The notes: generated from the sequence alone by a model not told the origin. A stretch of 64,000 bases of DNA from Pardosa pseudoannulata (GCA_032207245.1 CM063510.1:157143258-157207257); one strand, 5' to 3'; numbered from the stretch's first letter, positions 25,194-37,219 are shown. Translations and numbers: made by a program.

Positions 25194-25485
25194 GACCCCT
25201 CCACACTATGGTCCACTGCAAGTCATCACCACCGTCTGGAGGGGCTTTGGCTTATCGTGGCCGATGGCGGCAGACGATAAAATAGCCTTGGCGGACGATG
25301 GCTTCGGAGGCGGTTTTTCTCCAAAGATCAAAGGCAGCCAGATGCTCAACTAAAGTGCGCAGTACACCCTATAGACGAATCAATGCGTTCAGCTCATTTA
25401 GTGGCCCAGCGTGTGGATGCGACCGTGAACCATCGTTCGAGGTCACCATCAGGAAGTGGTGAACAACTGGCCATAGTGTGGAGGC
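25194..25485 (+). mobile_element. CCTCCACACTATGG-family element, copy 4 (complete)
   Basis: Runs from CCCCTCCACACTATGG to CCATAGTGTGGAGG, the inverse of the start, with the full interior as in 14114-14395. It is the most regular copy in the window. Confidence 0.7.
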
Positions 25486-26689
25486 TACATTGCACATCCA
25501 TTCATAGTTTTGCATTCACATAAATACGCATTACATAGATACGCCCGACAACGGATCAGCAACGCTGTACAGAATTTTGTAAGCAATTTATTTGCAATTA
25601 CATGGCATATTTTATTTTACGCCCTCTCTAAGTTTTTACCAGATTTACATTTGCCTGGTAAGTACTGGAGCACAGTCAATTTACGCTCCAGTATTTACTA
25701 GACGTATTCAAACTGAAATAATTAACTGAACTGAAAATAAATATTGACTCATCCTTCCCCACCACCCTCTTTTACAAAATTACTGTCTTGTATGAGAACA
25801 AAGTTCGTAAACAATATGGCATAATCGGTAATTTATAGATTACCGTTTTATAGTAGTAAATTAATTTGGCTTTTAAGGCCAACTTATTTCAATCTGCATT
25901 TACAGTCATGATTACATGCACTGAAAAGAAATTCTAAACTCTGACCAGCTGTATTGCGAAAAAAGTTTTTATTCTGTTCATTGTTAAAAATGATCTTTTA
26001 AATACTTGCAGTAGAAACTAGTAATGTTTACAAATTTTAATAAATTTAAAAAATAAATCTTGCAATGCCTAGATTGAAAATATTTTGGGGAGGATGCAGA
26101 CCCTTCCTCTCCTACAAAATTCGTCCATGCCTATATACATGTGTCTCCTAACTGGTTGAAAAGTATACTTTTCTAAAATGTTTTTCATTCTTTATTTATT
26201 TTTTTTTTTAAGTTACGATTACCAAAAACAAAAAATCAGATGTTCCCAATCCGAAATGAAATAAGTTCATCGTAGCGAGGTATGAAATGAAAATGAAAGT
26301 AGTTTCTACGAGGTTTTCGATTTTATGAGGTTCTTTTTCTTTTGTCTCGAGGAAACATTTACTGGACAACGAGACACATTTATGTCTTGGCAAACATCTT
26401 TCTAAAAATATCCGTTCCATATATGCAAAAGTGTGTGCGAATCATAAATTTTCATTTGGGCCTTATCTGGGAGCATTCTTCGAAGTTGCTGAAACCGCCC
26501 GGTTATCTCAACTAAAGGGTCCTGATTTTGCCCTCGGTTATGCAACGTGAAGTGGCAACACTCCACGCTGTCAGTAAAATCACCTTTAATCTTTGTTCTC
26601 GGGAGTACACGACTAGTATTTATACACACATTCATTTTAAGCCGTTCTGACGGTTTAGAATTGCGCCGAACGAACTTCATGCTTTCGTG
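25486..26689. other. Unassigned DNA
   Basis: 26400-26690 is less AT-rich and open on the minus strand (140 codons, ending in microsatellite translation), but the non-repetitive part matches no family I know. Confidence 0.35.
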
Positions 26690-26699
26690 CATATATATT

Positions 26700-26758
<59 letters not shown>

Positions 26759-26861
26759 GTGTATATGTGTATATGTATGTGTATATGTATATGTATGTAT
26801 ATATGTGTATATATATGTATGCATATATGTGTATATATATGTATATATATATGTGTATATA

Positions 26862-26895
<34 letters not shown>

Positions 26896-26940
26896 GATAT
26901 ATGTATATATATATATGTGTGTGTATATGTATATATATAT

Positions 26941-26973
<33 letters not shown>

Positions 26974-26980
26974 GTATATG
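26690..26980. repeat. Compound (TA)n/(TG)n/(GATA)n microsatellite
   Basis: Nearly 290 bp of TA and TGTA repeats ending in about eight GATA units. All Tyr/Ile/Val/Cys-rich frames here, on both strands, are translated repeat. Confidence 0.95.
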
Positions 26981-27774
26981 TACGGGCCATTTTTAGTTAA
27001 TATATTTCTTTTTGTTTGGGGGGGATGGTATGTAAGAATAGTTCATTTAAACTAATTTGCTTTTATAATAGAATATGTGTTAGCGTTTGTGTCCAGTTAT
27101 ACCCTTTTGCTGTCTCTCTGGTCAAGGCTGTACCAGAAAATTTCGGAGTAGGTCCAACTTGTTTTAGATGAAAATTTAAAATTTTGTTACAATGTAAAGA
27201 ATGAATAAGCGTACAATATTTTCACACGGAGATGTTCATAAATGGTGTCACACTTGTTTTTCAACATTTTAGACAATCATTTGTCACTTAGTAACCCACT
27301 TCAACACACCGCGCCTTGTCAGATTTCATGCAATATTCCATAAACATATACTTGCAGTTCAGGAAAAAAATATTACGTTATAATTATGCTTCATGCATTA
27401 TTTTTAAATTTTATCTGTGTTTTAATGACATCTGTAAATATAGCAATAGCTCGTGTACTTATTTCGTATAAGAGTAAAACAAAAACATTAAATCTACAAG
27501 AGCAATAAAATATCAGTATGAAAGGGAATTTTGGAATTTTTAATGGAATTTAATATATTTTACTGTTAAATTTTATCTTTTCCTTATAGCCACAAAATAA
27601 TACTCTTAAAACAATTTAAAATTTTTAAAAATGCCTCAATATTAGTTTTACATAAATGAATTGGAAAATTAATAAATTATAGTTGGCCCTTATGAATAAA
27701 TTACCTTCAAAATTTGGTAGTTTAAAAATAACTCCAAAATTTTATATGCTGATTTTAAATGTTTGTATTTAAAT
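26981..27774. other. AT-rich DNA without recognisable genes
   Basis: Nothing recognised. Confidence 0.35.
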
Positions 27775-28595
27775 CAGGGTTAGCAGGGTTTAAATCAGTT
27801 TTTTTTTTTTTTCCACTTCTTTTAAAACCTATATTCCAAAGACAGGAGAATTGGGAATCAGTCAGCACAGTAATACCAATAAGTAAATAAGTGTCAATAG
27901 ATAGCATGTGCTTTCCAAGAATTTAGGGGTTGTTATCAGAAAGTATGTAGTAGGGGGTAGTAAAATGATTGATTTTGACTGGTGGAATTCATTTTATGTA
28001 ATGGGAGGTAAAGAGAGTATTACAGAACTTGAAATCCAGTTTGTCTACCAAAAAATAACAGCCGTGGCTTCATCTGCTAGAATAGAAAGACAGTTTTCTT
28101 CTTTTGGTATTGTTCATTCTAGCCTTCGTAACAAATTAGAAGTGGATAAAGCATCGAAACTAATGTTTTCATTGAAACAATTTAATGCATAATTCTGTTC
28201 TTAAAAAATATTGAAATAATTTTGATTTTTTTTTAAATAAATAGTTTGCATTAAAAGAATATTTAATTTGTTCTTTAAATTTACATCTTATTTAATTTGC
28301 ACCATCCAATTACAAAATAATGGAATGTATTTAGATTAAAATTTATATATTTTAGGTCATCAGTGTGTAGAATATACTAGATAGATAAGATGTTACTTCT
28401 TATAACAAACTATTCTATGTATATTGCAAAAAACATAAAAACGACAATTAAAATTAGTATTCAGAAAAAAATCTAAGAAATCCGATTTAAATTTAAAAAA
28501 AATCTGATTTAAATCAAAATCTGACTTTAAAAATTTTTTTTTTAAATGATTTTTATTTTCCAATACTGATTTAAATCAAAATATGTTACCCCTTG
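27775..28595 (+). mobile_element. Decayed hAT element carrying a transposase tail
   Basis: Starts CAGGGTTAGCAGGGTTTAAA; the right end in reverse starts CAAGGGGTAACATATTTT and shares TTTAAATCAGT with the left end. The transposase tail lies between. No clean 8-bp duplication was found, so the borders are approximate. Confidence 0.5.
27908..28192 (+). pseudogene. hAT transposase C-terminal fragment, fourth family
   Basis: The open frame contains ITAVASSARIERQFSSFGIV, then HSSLRNKLEVDKASKLMF and SLKQFNA before TAA. ASSA..ER.FS.FG.VHS.LRN.L...KA.KL...K is the hAT C-terminal dimerisation region. This piece has no internal stop, but the catalytic domain and start of the protein are missing, so it is a remnant. 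Confidence 0.8.
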
Positions 28596-29050
28596 TCACA
28601 AGCTGTCACAATTTCACGAAACCTCTTCCCTCCCTCTAAGCATGAAATTATTTTGCGTATGATCCTTACGTAGCCAGAATACTATGTATCATAATTGATA
28701 TATTACACAACAGTTTACACAAGCAATATCTGGTTACCAGATAAAAATTTCTGTTTAAATATTATTTCGGGGAGGGGGGGAATCCGAACCGACACGATCC
28801 CCCTCCCCTCCTTCCCGGTTTATCTGAGGCCTTATCTCCGGTTTAAAGACAGTAAGTCTCGTATTTCCGTTCCATTCTTCAACAAATTTATTTCACTAAT
28901 AAAAATTTTAACTCTTAATTTTTGTTACTGTCGTCGTAAAAAAATTAGTTCAAGGTAAATAAACTATTAGTAAAATGGCCATTTCTATTGATGCTCGAAT
29001 CTCCAATAATTATTTCCAAAGTACAATATCATATCTATCAACTTTTGTGT
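28596..29050. other. Unassigned DNA
   Basis: No recognised feature; includes a G/C-rich patch at about 28765-28815. Confidence 0.3.
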
Positions 29051-29058
29051 GGATTATT

Positions 29059-29061
<3 letters not shown>

Positions 29062-29110
<49 letters not shown>
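29062..29110. repeat. (TA)n microsatellite
   Basis: About 49 bp of TA with one interruption, next to a SINE insertion. Confidence 0.9.
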
Positions 29111-29128
29111 TAAATATAATTTTACGGA

Positions 29129-29306
29129 AGCCGAACGATGGCCGAATGGTTAGGGTGTTGGCCTTCGGAACCGGAGTTCGTGGGTTTGAATCCCACTATG
29201 GCATGGATGTTCGTAGCCGTTCGGAATCGGCTTTAAGCAGTAGTTACCGGTCTCATTAGCCCTCGTGTTGCAAAAAGTAGACCGCAGCACTCCAAAACCA
29301 AACCAA
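29129..29306 (+). mobile_element. SINE family 1, well-preserved copy
   Basis: Head GCCGAACGATGGCCGAATGG, B box GGGTTTGAATCCC, tail CCAAAACCAAACC. It is flanked by a perfect 13-bp duplication ATAATTTTACGGA (29116-29128 and 29307-29319). Confidence 0.9.
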
Positions 29307-29330
29307 ATAATTTTACGGACTACACGGTCG

Positions 29331-30015
29331 GGCTGGACGATAACAGAAATTTAATATCGCGATATATCTACACATTACTGTCGATATTATTGATATATCA
29401 TGATATTTATTAACTACGAATGAATAGCTATCGCTATTTTAGAAAAATTGATAGTGACCAGATATTAAAAAATAACACCATAAGCCTAAAATATTAACGG
29501 AAGATGTCAATAAGCAAGCTATCGAGATATATCACTACCGAGTGAATATCAATATCTTCAATATATCCCAATAGCTGAATCAGAACATCAATAAACTTCT
29601 AATTTTATCTAACTGCATTGTGTGAAAGTATTCAAAGGTAACGTGCTTGTGTTTATATTAAGTATGATATGTTACCAAAAACTAACTTGACAATATTGAC
29701 TGCAGAACATTCAAGATATTGCCGAACGATGGCCGAGTGCTCTTCGGACCGGAGTTGTTCGAATCCCGCTGCTGGCATATGTTGTAGCCGTTCGGAAGTA
29801 TAAACTGTACGGAAAGCCCTCGTGTGCAAAACAGTAGACCGTAGCGCTCCAAACCAACCAACCATTCAAGATATTCTTTTATATTGATATATGCAGAACA
29901 TTCAAGATATTTTTAGATTATGAAGGATTTATCGGCAGAGTAGAATTTTAAATATTGTTATTGCAATAATTAAAGAATATCAATAGTTGGCAGTATATTG
30001 ATATAAACAATCCAG
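29331..30015. mobile_element. Possible DNA element rich in GATATATC motifs, interrupted by a SINE
   Basis: Left border GGGCTGGACGATAAC and right border, in reverse, GGACTGGATTGTTTATATC are weakly inverted. Between them are many ATATCGCGATATAT-like palindromes. The SINE at 29721-29862 sits inside. Assignment is tentative. Confidence 0.35.
29721..29862 (+). mobile_element. SINE family 1, internally shortened copy
   Basis: Head GCCGAACGATGGCCGAGTGC, GTTCGAATCCCGCTG, tail CCAAACCAACCAAC. It is flanked by a perfect 13-bp duplication CATTCAAGATATT (29708-29720 and 29863-29875). Several small deletions relative to other copies. Confidence 0.88.
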
Positions 30016-30019
30016 TCCT

Positions 30020-30620
30020 AATTACCAATGAAACGATAATTTTTACGGTTTTTTGGTACTATGAAAATGAAATCAAAATTTTCGAAAATAGAACACTCGA
30101 TTTTTTTTACTTTAGTAATATCTGAAAACTCAAAAATCCATTTCATATCAGCAGAAATTTACGTAACAAATTTAAAAAAAAGTGTAAATATGTTTTAAAA
30201 ATATTTAATTCCTGTATAAACTAAAAATAGATAGTAATATTTCTGAACAAGTGGTTATATAAGTTTTATCAGGATTTTATAAATATAACTTTTTTAAAAA
30301 TTGGACTATTGAAAAAAATTAAAAATATATTAGAGAATAAAAGTTTACTTAATCATAGTTTGAGAATTTTAACTTTTTATTGATATTAAGTTTGAATTTT
30401 AGGTTAATTTAAACTGAAATCAAATTTAATAATTAAATCAATTTTACTTAATCATATTTAATTGAAAAAATTAGCTAAAATTATGTTTAATGAACGCATA
30501 AACATTTTATTATTAAATTGTAATTAGAATTTTTCCTATCAAAAGAAAAATTTACAAATAACTTTTATTAATTGCAATTATTTTTGCCACTAAAAATTAA
30601 CCAGCCGATATTTTATAAAA
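30020..30620. repeat. Dispersed repeat R, copy 3
   Basis: Shares TTTTTTGGTACTATGAAAAT, AGTAATATCTGAAAACTC and AATGAACGCATAAA blocks with the copies at 4620 and 15838. No coding content. Confidence 0.55.
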
Positions 30621-30864
30621 AGTTTTATTGATGCCAATGTATAAAAATAAAGTTGGCCATTGCATTTGTTAAAAAAATGAGGTCTGATATGCAAGCATAT
30701 TTGAATTGGATGACAAGGCAGTTCTCAAATGAGACGGTCTAGATTTGATTTTTTATCTATAAATGAAAAGAACTAGAGATTGGGGATCAGGAAAATAAGT
30801 CGTCATGGAATATATATCCAAAGAACGGCACTGAACCTCCATGGGTTGTCTGGATAATTTAGAT

Positions 30865-31365
30865 CAGGAATGGACAAACTTTTTCGGCCGCGGGCCAAAA
30901 ATCGATAGAAAATAAGTTTGGCGGGCCAAGATAAATTTTTCTAAAATTTTAAAAACAATATACAATTACCTAACGGTTTAAATACGTTAATGAGATGAAT
31001 GAAATTGCGATTTCATTTTTACAAGTTCCTTATACTGAGGTTCGAAGTGAGATGTACTGATTTTAAGGAACGATGCTAAATGCTCATCTGTCAGTCTACT
31101 TCTGAAATTATTCTGTCTAAGGTTCAAAGTTGAAAACACTTGTTCACATATAAGAAGCAAATATACCGCTGATCTTCTGGGCGTGAGATAATAAATTTGG
31201 GATATAATATTTAAGCAAAGTAGAAAAGGAGATGGATATATAATGTATAAATATATATTTCTTTTAATTTGCCTCGGACCGGCAACTTAAATTTCTATTC
31301 GCGGGCCGGATAAAACCTTCCGGCGGGCCGGAATTGGCCCGAGGGCCGTAGTATGCCCATCCATG
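30865..31365 (-). mobile_element. Internally deleted hAT (Charlie-like) element, copy 2 (reverse)
   Basis: The same element as at 17657-18156 in the opposite orientation, 501 bp. It is flanked by a perfect 8-bp duplication ATTTAGAT (30857-30864 and 31366-31373). Confidence 0.9.
30987..31200 (-). pseudogene. hAT transposase C-terminal fragment in copy 2
   Basis: The minus-strand frame is uninterrupted to its TAA: CEQVFSTLNLRQNNF, RSRLTDEHLASFLKI, HFEPQYKELVKMK, SQFHSSH. It keeps the canonical C-E-Q-x-F-S motif (copies 1 and 3 have Lys for Glu), making it the least altered of the three copies. Confidence 0.75.
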
Positions 31366-31455
31366 ATTTAGATGTTGAATATGATGAAACATGCTCTAAT
31401 TTCCCTTACTAGAGCCCTTGGGTTTTGAGTTCAAATAGCTTGCAAATACGTTTGA

Positions 31456-31659
31456 GCCGAACTGGTAGGACGCTGCTCATCGATAACAGAGTTCGTGGGT
31501 TCGAATCTCACAGCTGGCATGGATGTTCGTAGCCCATGAAGGAAGTTCAGTGCGTTCGGCAAAAAACATGTTCAGTGCTTTCAGAATCTGCTTTGGGCAG
31601 TAGGTCCCGATTTCTATATCAGAACAGTAGATCGTAGCGCCGCTCCAAACCGACCGAGG
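31456..31659 (+). mobile_element. SINE family 1, copy with an internal insertion
   Basis: Head GCCGAACTGGTAGGACGCTG, B box GGGTTCGAATCTC. A partly duplicated block (TTCAGTGCGTTCGGC / TTCAGTGCTTTCAG) lies in the middle; tail CTCCAAACCGACCG. Flanked by ACGTTTGA at 31448-31455 and 31660-31667. Confidence 0.8.
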
Positions 31660-31799
31660 ACGTTTGACTCTCAGGAGTCATTCACGACCTAATGAGTCAT
31701 TGTGTGCATTTTTTCCATTGCAGCTGGCAATACAGATAGACATCCTTATACCAGATACGGCTGCAAAACTGTTATTTATTTAGTACCACTTGTTTAAGA

Positions 31800-31992
31800 T
31801 CACAAGCAGGAACCAATCGGAAGAACTCCCTCCCCATGTTTAGCCGTCTAACTCCAGAGGTATCGTATCGTTTGAACTAGGGAGGACATTGTGATCCTGA
31901 ACTTATTTTGCATTCCCCGGCCGCCATTCGTGAACACGGTGGGTCTTTGGATCGAGCCTCGGATGCCTTTTGCCGACTGAGCTATCGCAAGA
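31800..31992 (-). mobile_element. SINE family 2, reverse copy
   Basis: Read on the minus strand: CTTGCGATAGCTCAGTCGGC (A box), GGCTCGATCC (B box), then GCAAAATAAGTTCAGGATCA and TCAAACGATACGATACCTC. These blocks match the copies at 47 and 63.5 kb. Confidence 0.7.
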
Positions 31993-33085
31993 TGTAGAAC
32001 CGAAAATGCCTTCGACGGGTGAAAGGAGGCATGGATTTGGGAAAAGGATCCTTCTCTGAAACCATTAAGGGCGAGAGAAGGGGCGTACGCAAGGGAAGGG
32101 GGGTTAAGGGTTTAAACACCCCCCCCCATTGAGATCAGACAAAATGGAAAAAATAAAAATTTTAGTAGAAATTATGCCTGCTATTAATTTTTAGAATTAT
32201 GAATTCCCCCTTGAAAATTATGAACATCCCCTTGAAAAAATTCTGCTTACGCCACTGGGCGGAAGTAAGTGCTTTGTGGCATTGCAACATAAAATGTGAA
32301 CAGCAAGGCTCTCGCGATCTACCACCTAATATAATAATAATAATCATCCTCATTTTACTAAGATTTGTATATTCCTTTTTATATGTTTTGAGTGATTATA
32401 AACAGCCATGAACTGGCTCCTATCGTTCACCGTGGGTGGCCTTCCCTAGAGCGGGAAGACGATAAGAAACGCATCTGTTTGTGTATATGGGAACAAACGC
32501 AACGGCCTTCATTAACCCTTCCATTCGTTTTTAATACCTTTTTGTTTAAAATAAAAAGGCGATAATGGGTGTCCTTTGTTTTTAAATTTCTTTTTTCTTT
32601 TGTGGGAGCCCAATGGGTTTGTAACCGGCTGTGCCCTTGAGGAAGTGAAAATCAAAAGGAATCTGAACTCTCTCCGTGGAACCCGTGCCATCCAGTTCAT
32701 TCTTCTGTTATCTTTTTTTCCCTTAATAGTGTCGCAACATAGTAGAAAGAATCGTAAAAGTGTCGGTCTTTCTTTCTAAAAATAGCGCCTTATCGGACTG
32801 TGGCGGGGTTATTAATAGCGGCGAGACACGATAGAGCGAATTATCGGATCATCATATGAATGGCGATTGCGGCCTTACTCACACGCTTCTCGTTCATACC
32901 ATTTTTTTTTAATTGCTCACGTGGTTAGTGGGAAATTCCGTTTTATATATTTACTTTTGCAGATTGTGAGTTAAAAAAATTCGTTCCAAACGTAACCAGA
33001 AAATCGTAACCGTTTTTGTTAATTATATATGCGCGTACGTGTGTAAGAGATTAATTACTTATTCTCTCTCTCAAACACACGCAAG
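31993..33085. other. Unassigned DNA
   Basis: 32072-32262 may be a small element with imperfect inverted ends (GGCGTACGCAAGG and, in reverse, GGCGTAAGCAGAA). The part around 32780-32880 is less AT-rich. No gene recognised; overlapping frames at 32500-32780 have no known domain. Confidence 0.35.
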
Positions 33086-33256
33086 GCCGAACGATGGCCG
33101 ATTGGTTAGGGTGCTGGCCTTCGGTACCGGAGTTCGTGGGTTCGAATCCCACAGTGGCATGGATGTTCGTAGCCGTTCGGAATCGGCTTTAGGCTGTAGG
33201 TCCCGGTCTAATTAGCCCTCGTTGCAAAAGGTAGACCGTAGCACTCCCAAACCAAA
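33086..33256 (+). mobile_element. SINE family 1 copy
   Basis: Head GCCGAACGATGGCCGATTGG, B box GGGTTCGAATCCC, GGCATGGATGTTCGTAGCC, tail CCCAAACCAAAT. A target duplication is not obvious. Confidence 0.85.
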
Positions 33257-33887
33257 TGGGAGATTTGCCCTTGCTTGCTGGGTAAAAAAAAAATCCTAGT
33301 ATAAATGCAGTCGTAAAGCATGCTATAAAATAAATAAATTAAAAATAAAACGAAGTCCAACATTATGGGACTTTACATTTATTGATGATTAAAACTCATC
33401 GGTTTACCGCCTGTTGTTACAGTTTTACAGCTCTTTCATAGAATGCTTCAAGATTATACATGTTTGTCACCGATGCTCCACAGCAAGCGGATCACCTGAT
33501 TTTGTTCCCATGGGACTCAAGATGGATCAGCACTTTTTGGTAGGCAAGCGTGGACCTTAATCATTTAAACTAGCTCGAAAACCACACAGAGAGCAATTAA
33601 GTTATTGCAGGAGCAATACCATTTTCTTGGCACTTGAAAAATGTTGCCAGTTTGCATAAAATGAATATTTATTCTAGCGTTAGTTTTGACAAATGGGTAA
33701 AAATAATTTGAAGTCTGAGAACACGCCTTTATCTGACATTTTATGGCCGGGAAATTAGATATTAAATAATGTGGAGGAGGAAAAGAGAATTTTGGATATT
33801 TATTTTAGGAATTATAATTTTGAAATATTATATTTATATACACATGAACTTGTTAAGATATATATGATAATATATACACACACACAC

Positions 33888-33919
<32 letters not shown>

Positions 33920-34102
33920 ACATAAGCCTGTATAGGTCAGTCTGCCTACCTTGAACTGTTTTTCGCAGCACGTGCCTTGTATGTATATAACAGGTTCCGT
34001 TCTAATATAATATCTTCGTATAAAAGAAAATACAGACCAGAGAGCTAGCTCACCACATCCAAAGAATCAAGCTACATCTAATGTTTGGTTCAGCAAAATC
34101 TG
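33257..34102. other. AT-rich DNA with a CA/TA/GT microsatellite
   Basis: 33860-33920 holds short CA, TA and GT runs. Otherwise nothing recognised. Confidence 0.4.
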
Positions 34103-34110
34103 CCTAGAAG

Positions 34111-34820
34111 CAGGGTTGGCAAAAACCCGGGTTTTTTCAGGGGTTTGGGGGGGGGGGGGTTTGAAGGTTTTTTTAATTTTTTTTTCGGTTTTTAGATGCT
34201 TTTTTGGGGGATTTGAAAACTATTCAGGTTTTTTGTTATGTAAGAGGACAGGATATATAATTAATTGTATGATTAAAAGAAGTTTAAAATGTTAGTCACT
34301 TTTTAAAGTTAAATATTTTAAAAATCAATTTTAAGCTATGCAGAAGAAAATTTGTCTAAATTGAAGGAAATTTTGAAATTTTAAAATAAATTATTTTTTA
34401 CATATTCTAAAATTTTTCTAACATCAAAAAACTAGTTTTGAATAGCGGTTATTTTATACTAAAAGTTGGCTTTGAAGTAGCTGCATTTGAAGTTTTTTCT
34501 TTACAATAAAATGTATAAAATTATTACTCTATATTAATTAGCAGTATTGTGTTATTAAAGCATTCGGAAGATATTTTTTTTAGTTTATTTGTCAGTTATA
34601 TATGATAAGTATCAGAATTAATTATATATATTATCCTCATATTTACTTATTTGCAGTTATAAATATTTTTTTCCCAATTTTTCTTGTCCATTTTTCGATT
34701 AATTTTATCACATGTAATATTTCAATATTCTTATTTTTTTCATCATACATTCTTATTAACTTTGTTTAATTTAGATTTTATTCTGTGTTTTATAAATGTC
34801 ATCGAAAACAATTTTATATG

Positions 34821-34872
<52 letters not shown>

Positions 34873-35138
34873 CATATTGCATTTAAAAGTGTATATGTGC
34901 TTCAATTTAGTCTAAATAGAGGCTTTTTTTAATGCCAAAAATAAAATTTCTTAAAATGTAAAGGAAATTTTCAATTACTGTTATTTTTTTAACATCTTGA
35001 TTTTTAAATGTGAATAAAGAAACATATAATGGATAGTCAATCTTTTTTCAATAATTATGAAAAAACCCACTTGTGTTTTTTCAAGTGGTTAAATACCTGC
35101 CCGGGTTTTTTCGGGTTGGGCAAATCAAGCCAACCCTG
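34111..35138. mobile_element. Non-autonomous hAT element with perfect target duplication
   Basis: Starts CAGGGTTGGC and ends GCCAACCCTG (perfect 10-bp inverted repeat), with CCCGGGTTTTTT repeated in inverse just inside each end. Flanks CCTAGAAG (34103-34110 and 35139-35146) are identical 8-bp duplications. The 1028-bp interior is AT-rich with a (TA)n tract at 34827-34866 and a G14 run near 34146. No transposase. The perfect duplication suggests a fairly recent insertion. Confidence 0.92.
34827..34866. repeat. (TA)n microsatellite inside the hAT element
   Basis: About 40 bp of TA. Confidence 0.9.
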
Positions 35139-35146
35139 CCTAGAAG

Positions 35147-36795
35147 GGAACTAGAAATTTAGGGGAAACATTTCATGTACTGTTTATGTTTATTGTATGC
35201 ATATGATATCGTCTATTGCATGTAGCTAATTTATTTAAATAATTTAAAATGTAAATATTTTTAACACGATTACTAAACTTAAATGGGGATTTTTCAATGA
35301 GTAATTAGAAATTTCGCGAAACCAAAGAAAAATCATACATTGAAACTTCTCAATAGAAGTTTCAATGTATTTTGCCAAACAAAATTAGGCGGTTTGAGTT
35401 AAAAGCATATGCAACAACATTAAAACATTTGGAATAAAGAAAACATAACCTAAGAGAAAATCCGTAATTTTGTAGCCGTTCAGTGCTCGAAAATGCTACT
35501 GGGATGTTTACTTCAGCCCTTCACTGGATTGAGGAACTTACGTTCCCTTAACTTAAATGTTGCATTAATTTTAAAACTGGCAAACTGTTAGTTGTTTAAT
35601 GTATAATTTATACCCTTTTCTCACACGTAGAAGTAAAACGACATTTTATTTTACTTCGTAGTTTGTGATCATGTATACTAAATAATTTGTTTGTCGGAAA
35701 CACCCATTCCATGTGTGGAACAAAAAGCATTAATGGATTCGGTTACCATAGAAACACGAAACCTACAAAGCTACTGATTAAGTAAAATCGATTAAAATAA
35801 TTTTCGAGCTAGAAAATAGTTAAGAGGAAAAAAATCGGGGATTTCTTCTTTTTTTTAAAAAAAAAAAAACTCAAATATCTTTGGCATGCTTTACAAAAGC
35901 CTTTTTTTTTCTTTTTTTAATTTTAACATGAAGTGAGTGCGATCATGTGTTTAAGAAATACATGCAAAATGCACTAATCGTTCAATAAATAGAACCTTCA
36001 ATAAAATTTTGGTAAAGTTTAGCGCGATATGCTTTCGGATATGACCCCAAAATAGCTTTGTATTGTAGTATTTATTGCATTTTGTAATTTTAAGTATATG
36101 GAACTCAAATTTAAGCATGATTAAAATAAGAAATAAAATAATCTGATGAACGTTTCCGGAAATAATGTTCTGAGTATTACTTATTTAATAATTGATTTGT
36201 GTGGCAGCAGGGCCTAAGGATGAACATACTGAAGTGATTAATTTTTCTTTTTCCATAGTATTCACTGAACTAATTGAGAATCTGTGGTCATATATTTCAG
36301 CAAAAGTTGCAATTATTTCTTGAGCTTCAGAGCTTTACCGTACACACGGCAGTTGCACAATCGCCATCTGCCATAATGACCTTCGCCATTTTTATTCAAT
36401 CCGACGCCAGGAGAAAAAATTTATCCTAAACAATAGCTAATAAGAGAAAAAGAATAACAAATATCTCTCTACCGTAAATGGAGGGCAAACACAAATGAAG
36501 TTATTGAAATCTCAATATGCAGAGGTGCAGTTTGGTAATGTCTGGTGATCTAAACTATCGAGAAAAATCGAGATTTCTGATAGCTGAAATTGTTGCGAAA
36601 GAACTCTACACGGAATTTGAGAGAGCTTTAAACATGGCTTTTGGGTGTACGTATCAAATGACTCATGATTTCTTCTTCATTTAATTTGAATTATTAGAGA
36701 TCGAACTGTTTCACGTCGTTATGGCGCACACTTTAAATAACTTGTAAGGTGTATTTTTTTCTTTTAATTTCATTTTTACGTTGTGTTTAATAGAT
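35147..36795. other. AT-rich DNA without recognisable genes
   Basis: Holds a perfect hairpin at 35335-35370 (listed separately). Otherwise nothing recognised. Confidence 0.35.
35335..35370. repeat. Perfect 16-bp inverted repeat with 4-base loop
   Basis: ATACATTGAAACTTCT and its exact complement AGAAGTTTCAATGTAT are separated only by CAAT. Confidence 0.85.
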
Positions 36796-37219
36796 AAGTG
36801 TTTCTATAACTTTTTAACCCTTTTCTTACATAGCAGCGGAACCCTTGAATAAATATTTAAGGAGAAGCTAAAGACTTGTTATTTATCACTGATTAGGCAT
36901 AAATATAAAAACTAAACAATATAAAACAGTATGAAAATGTAGATATTTACAAAAAGTGATGTGGAAGCAGAAATATTTTTATTGAAAAGATACTTGTAAA
37001 AAATGATGAATATTTCACCCCTTGTGCTGTACTGTCGAATGTATTTAGAATTACTTATTGTCACATCGCTATTCTGTTCCCTAGTGTTACGCTTCTAAGA
37101 TATTAGTATTATTAATTCTATGTAAATGATTACGGAAAAATCAGAGAATTAATTTACGGTTTTTATTTAAAATTTAGATGGTGTTTTATAAAATATAATT
37201 TCTCAAGGAACCCCTAGAG

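Noticed and set aside
26208..26700. Minus-strand coding region (140-codon frame)
   Set aside because: Part is microsatellite translation. The remainder has no recognised motif or splice context, so I cannot support a gene.
26547..26990. Long Tyr/Ile/Val/Cys-rich open frames on both strands
   Set aside because: They are translations of TA/TG/GATA microsatellite; the same applies at 47944-48301, 56691-57000, 22257-22457 and 34684-34932.
29129..29215. tRNA gene
   Set aside because: A- and B-box-like sequences are present, but the acceptor arms do not pair and the unit recurs with a conserved non-tRNA body and target duplications, so it is a SINE head.
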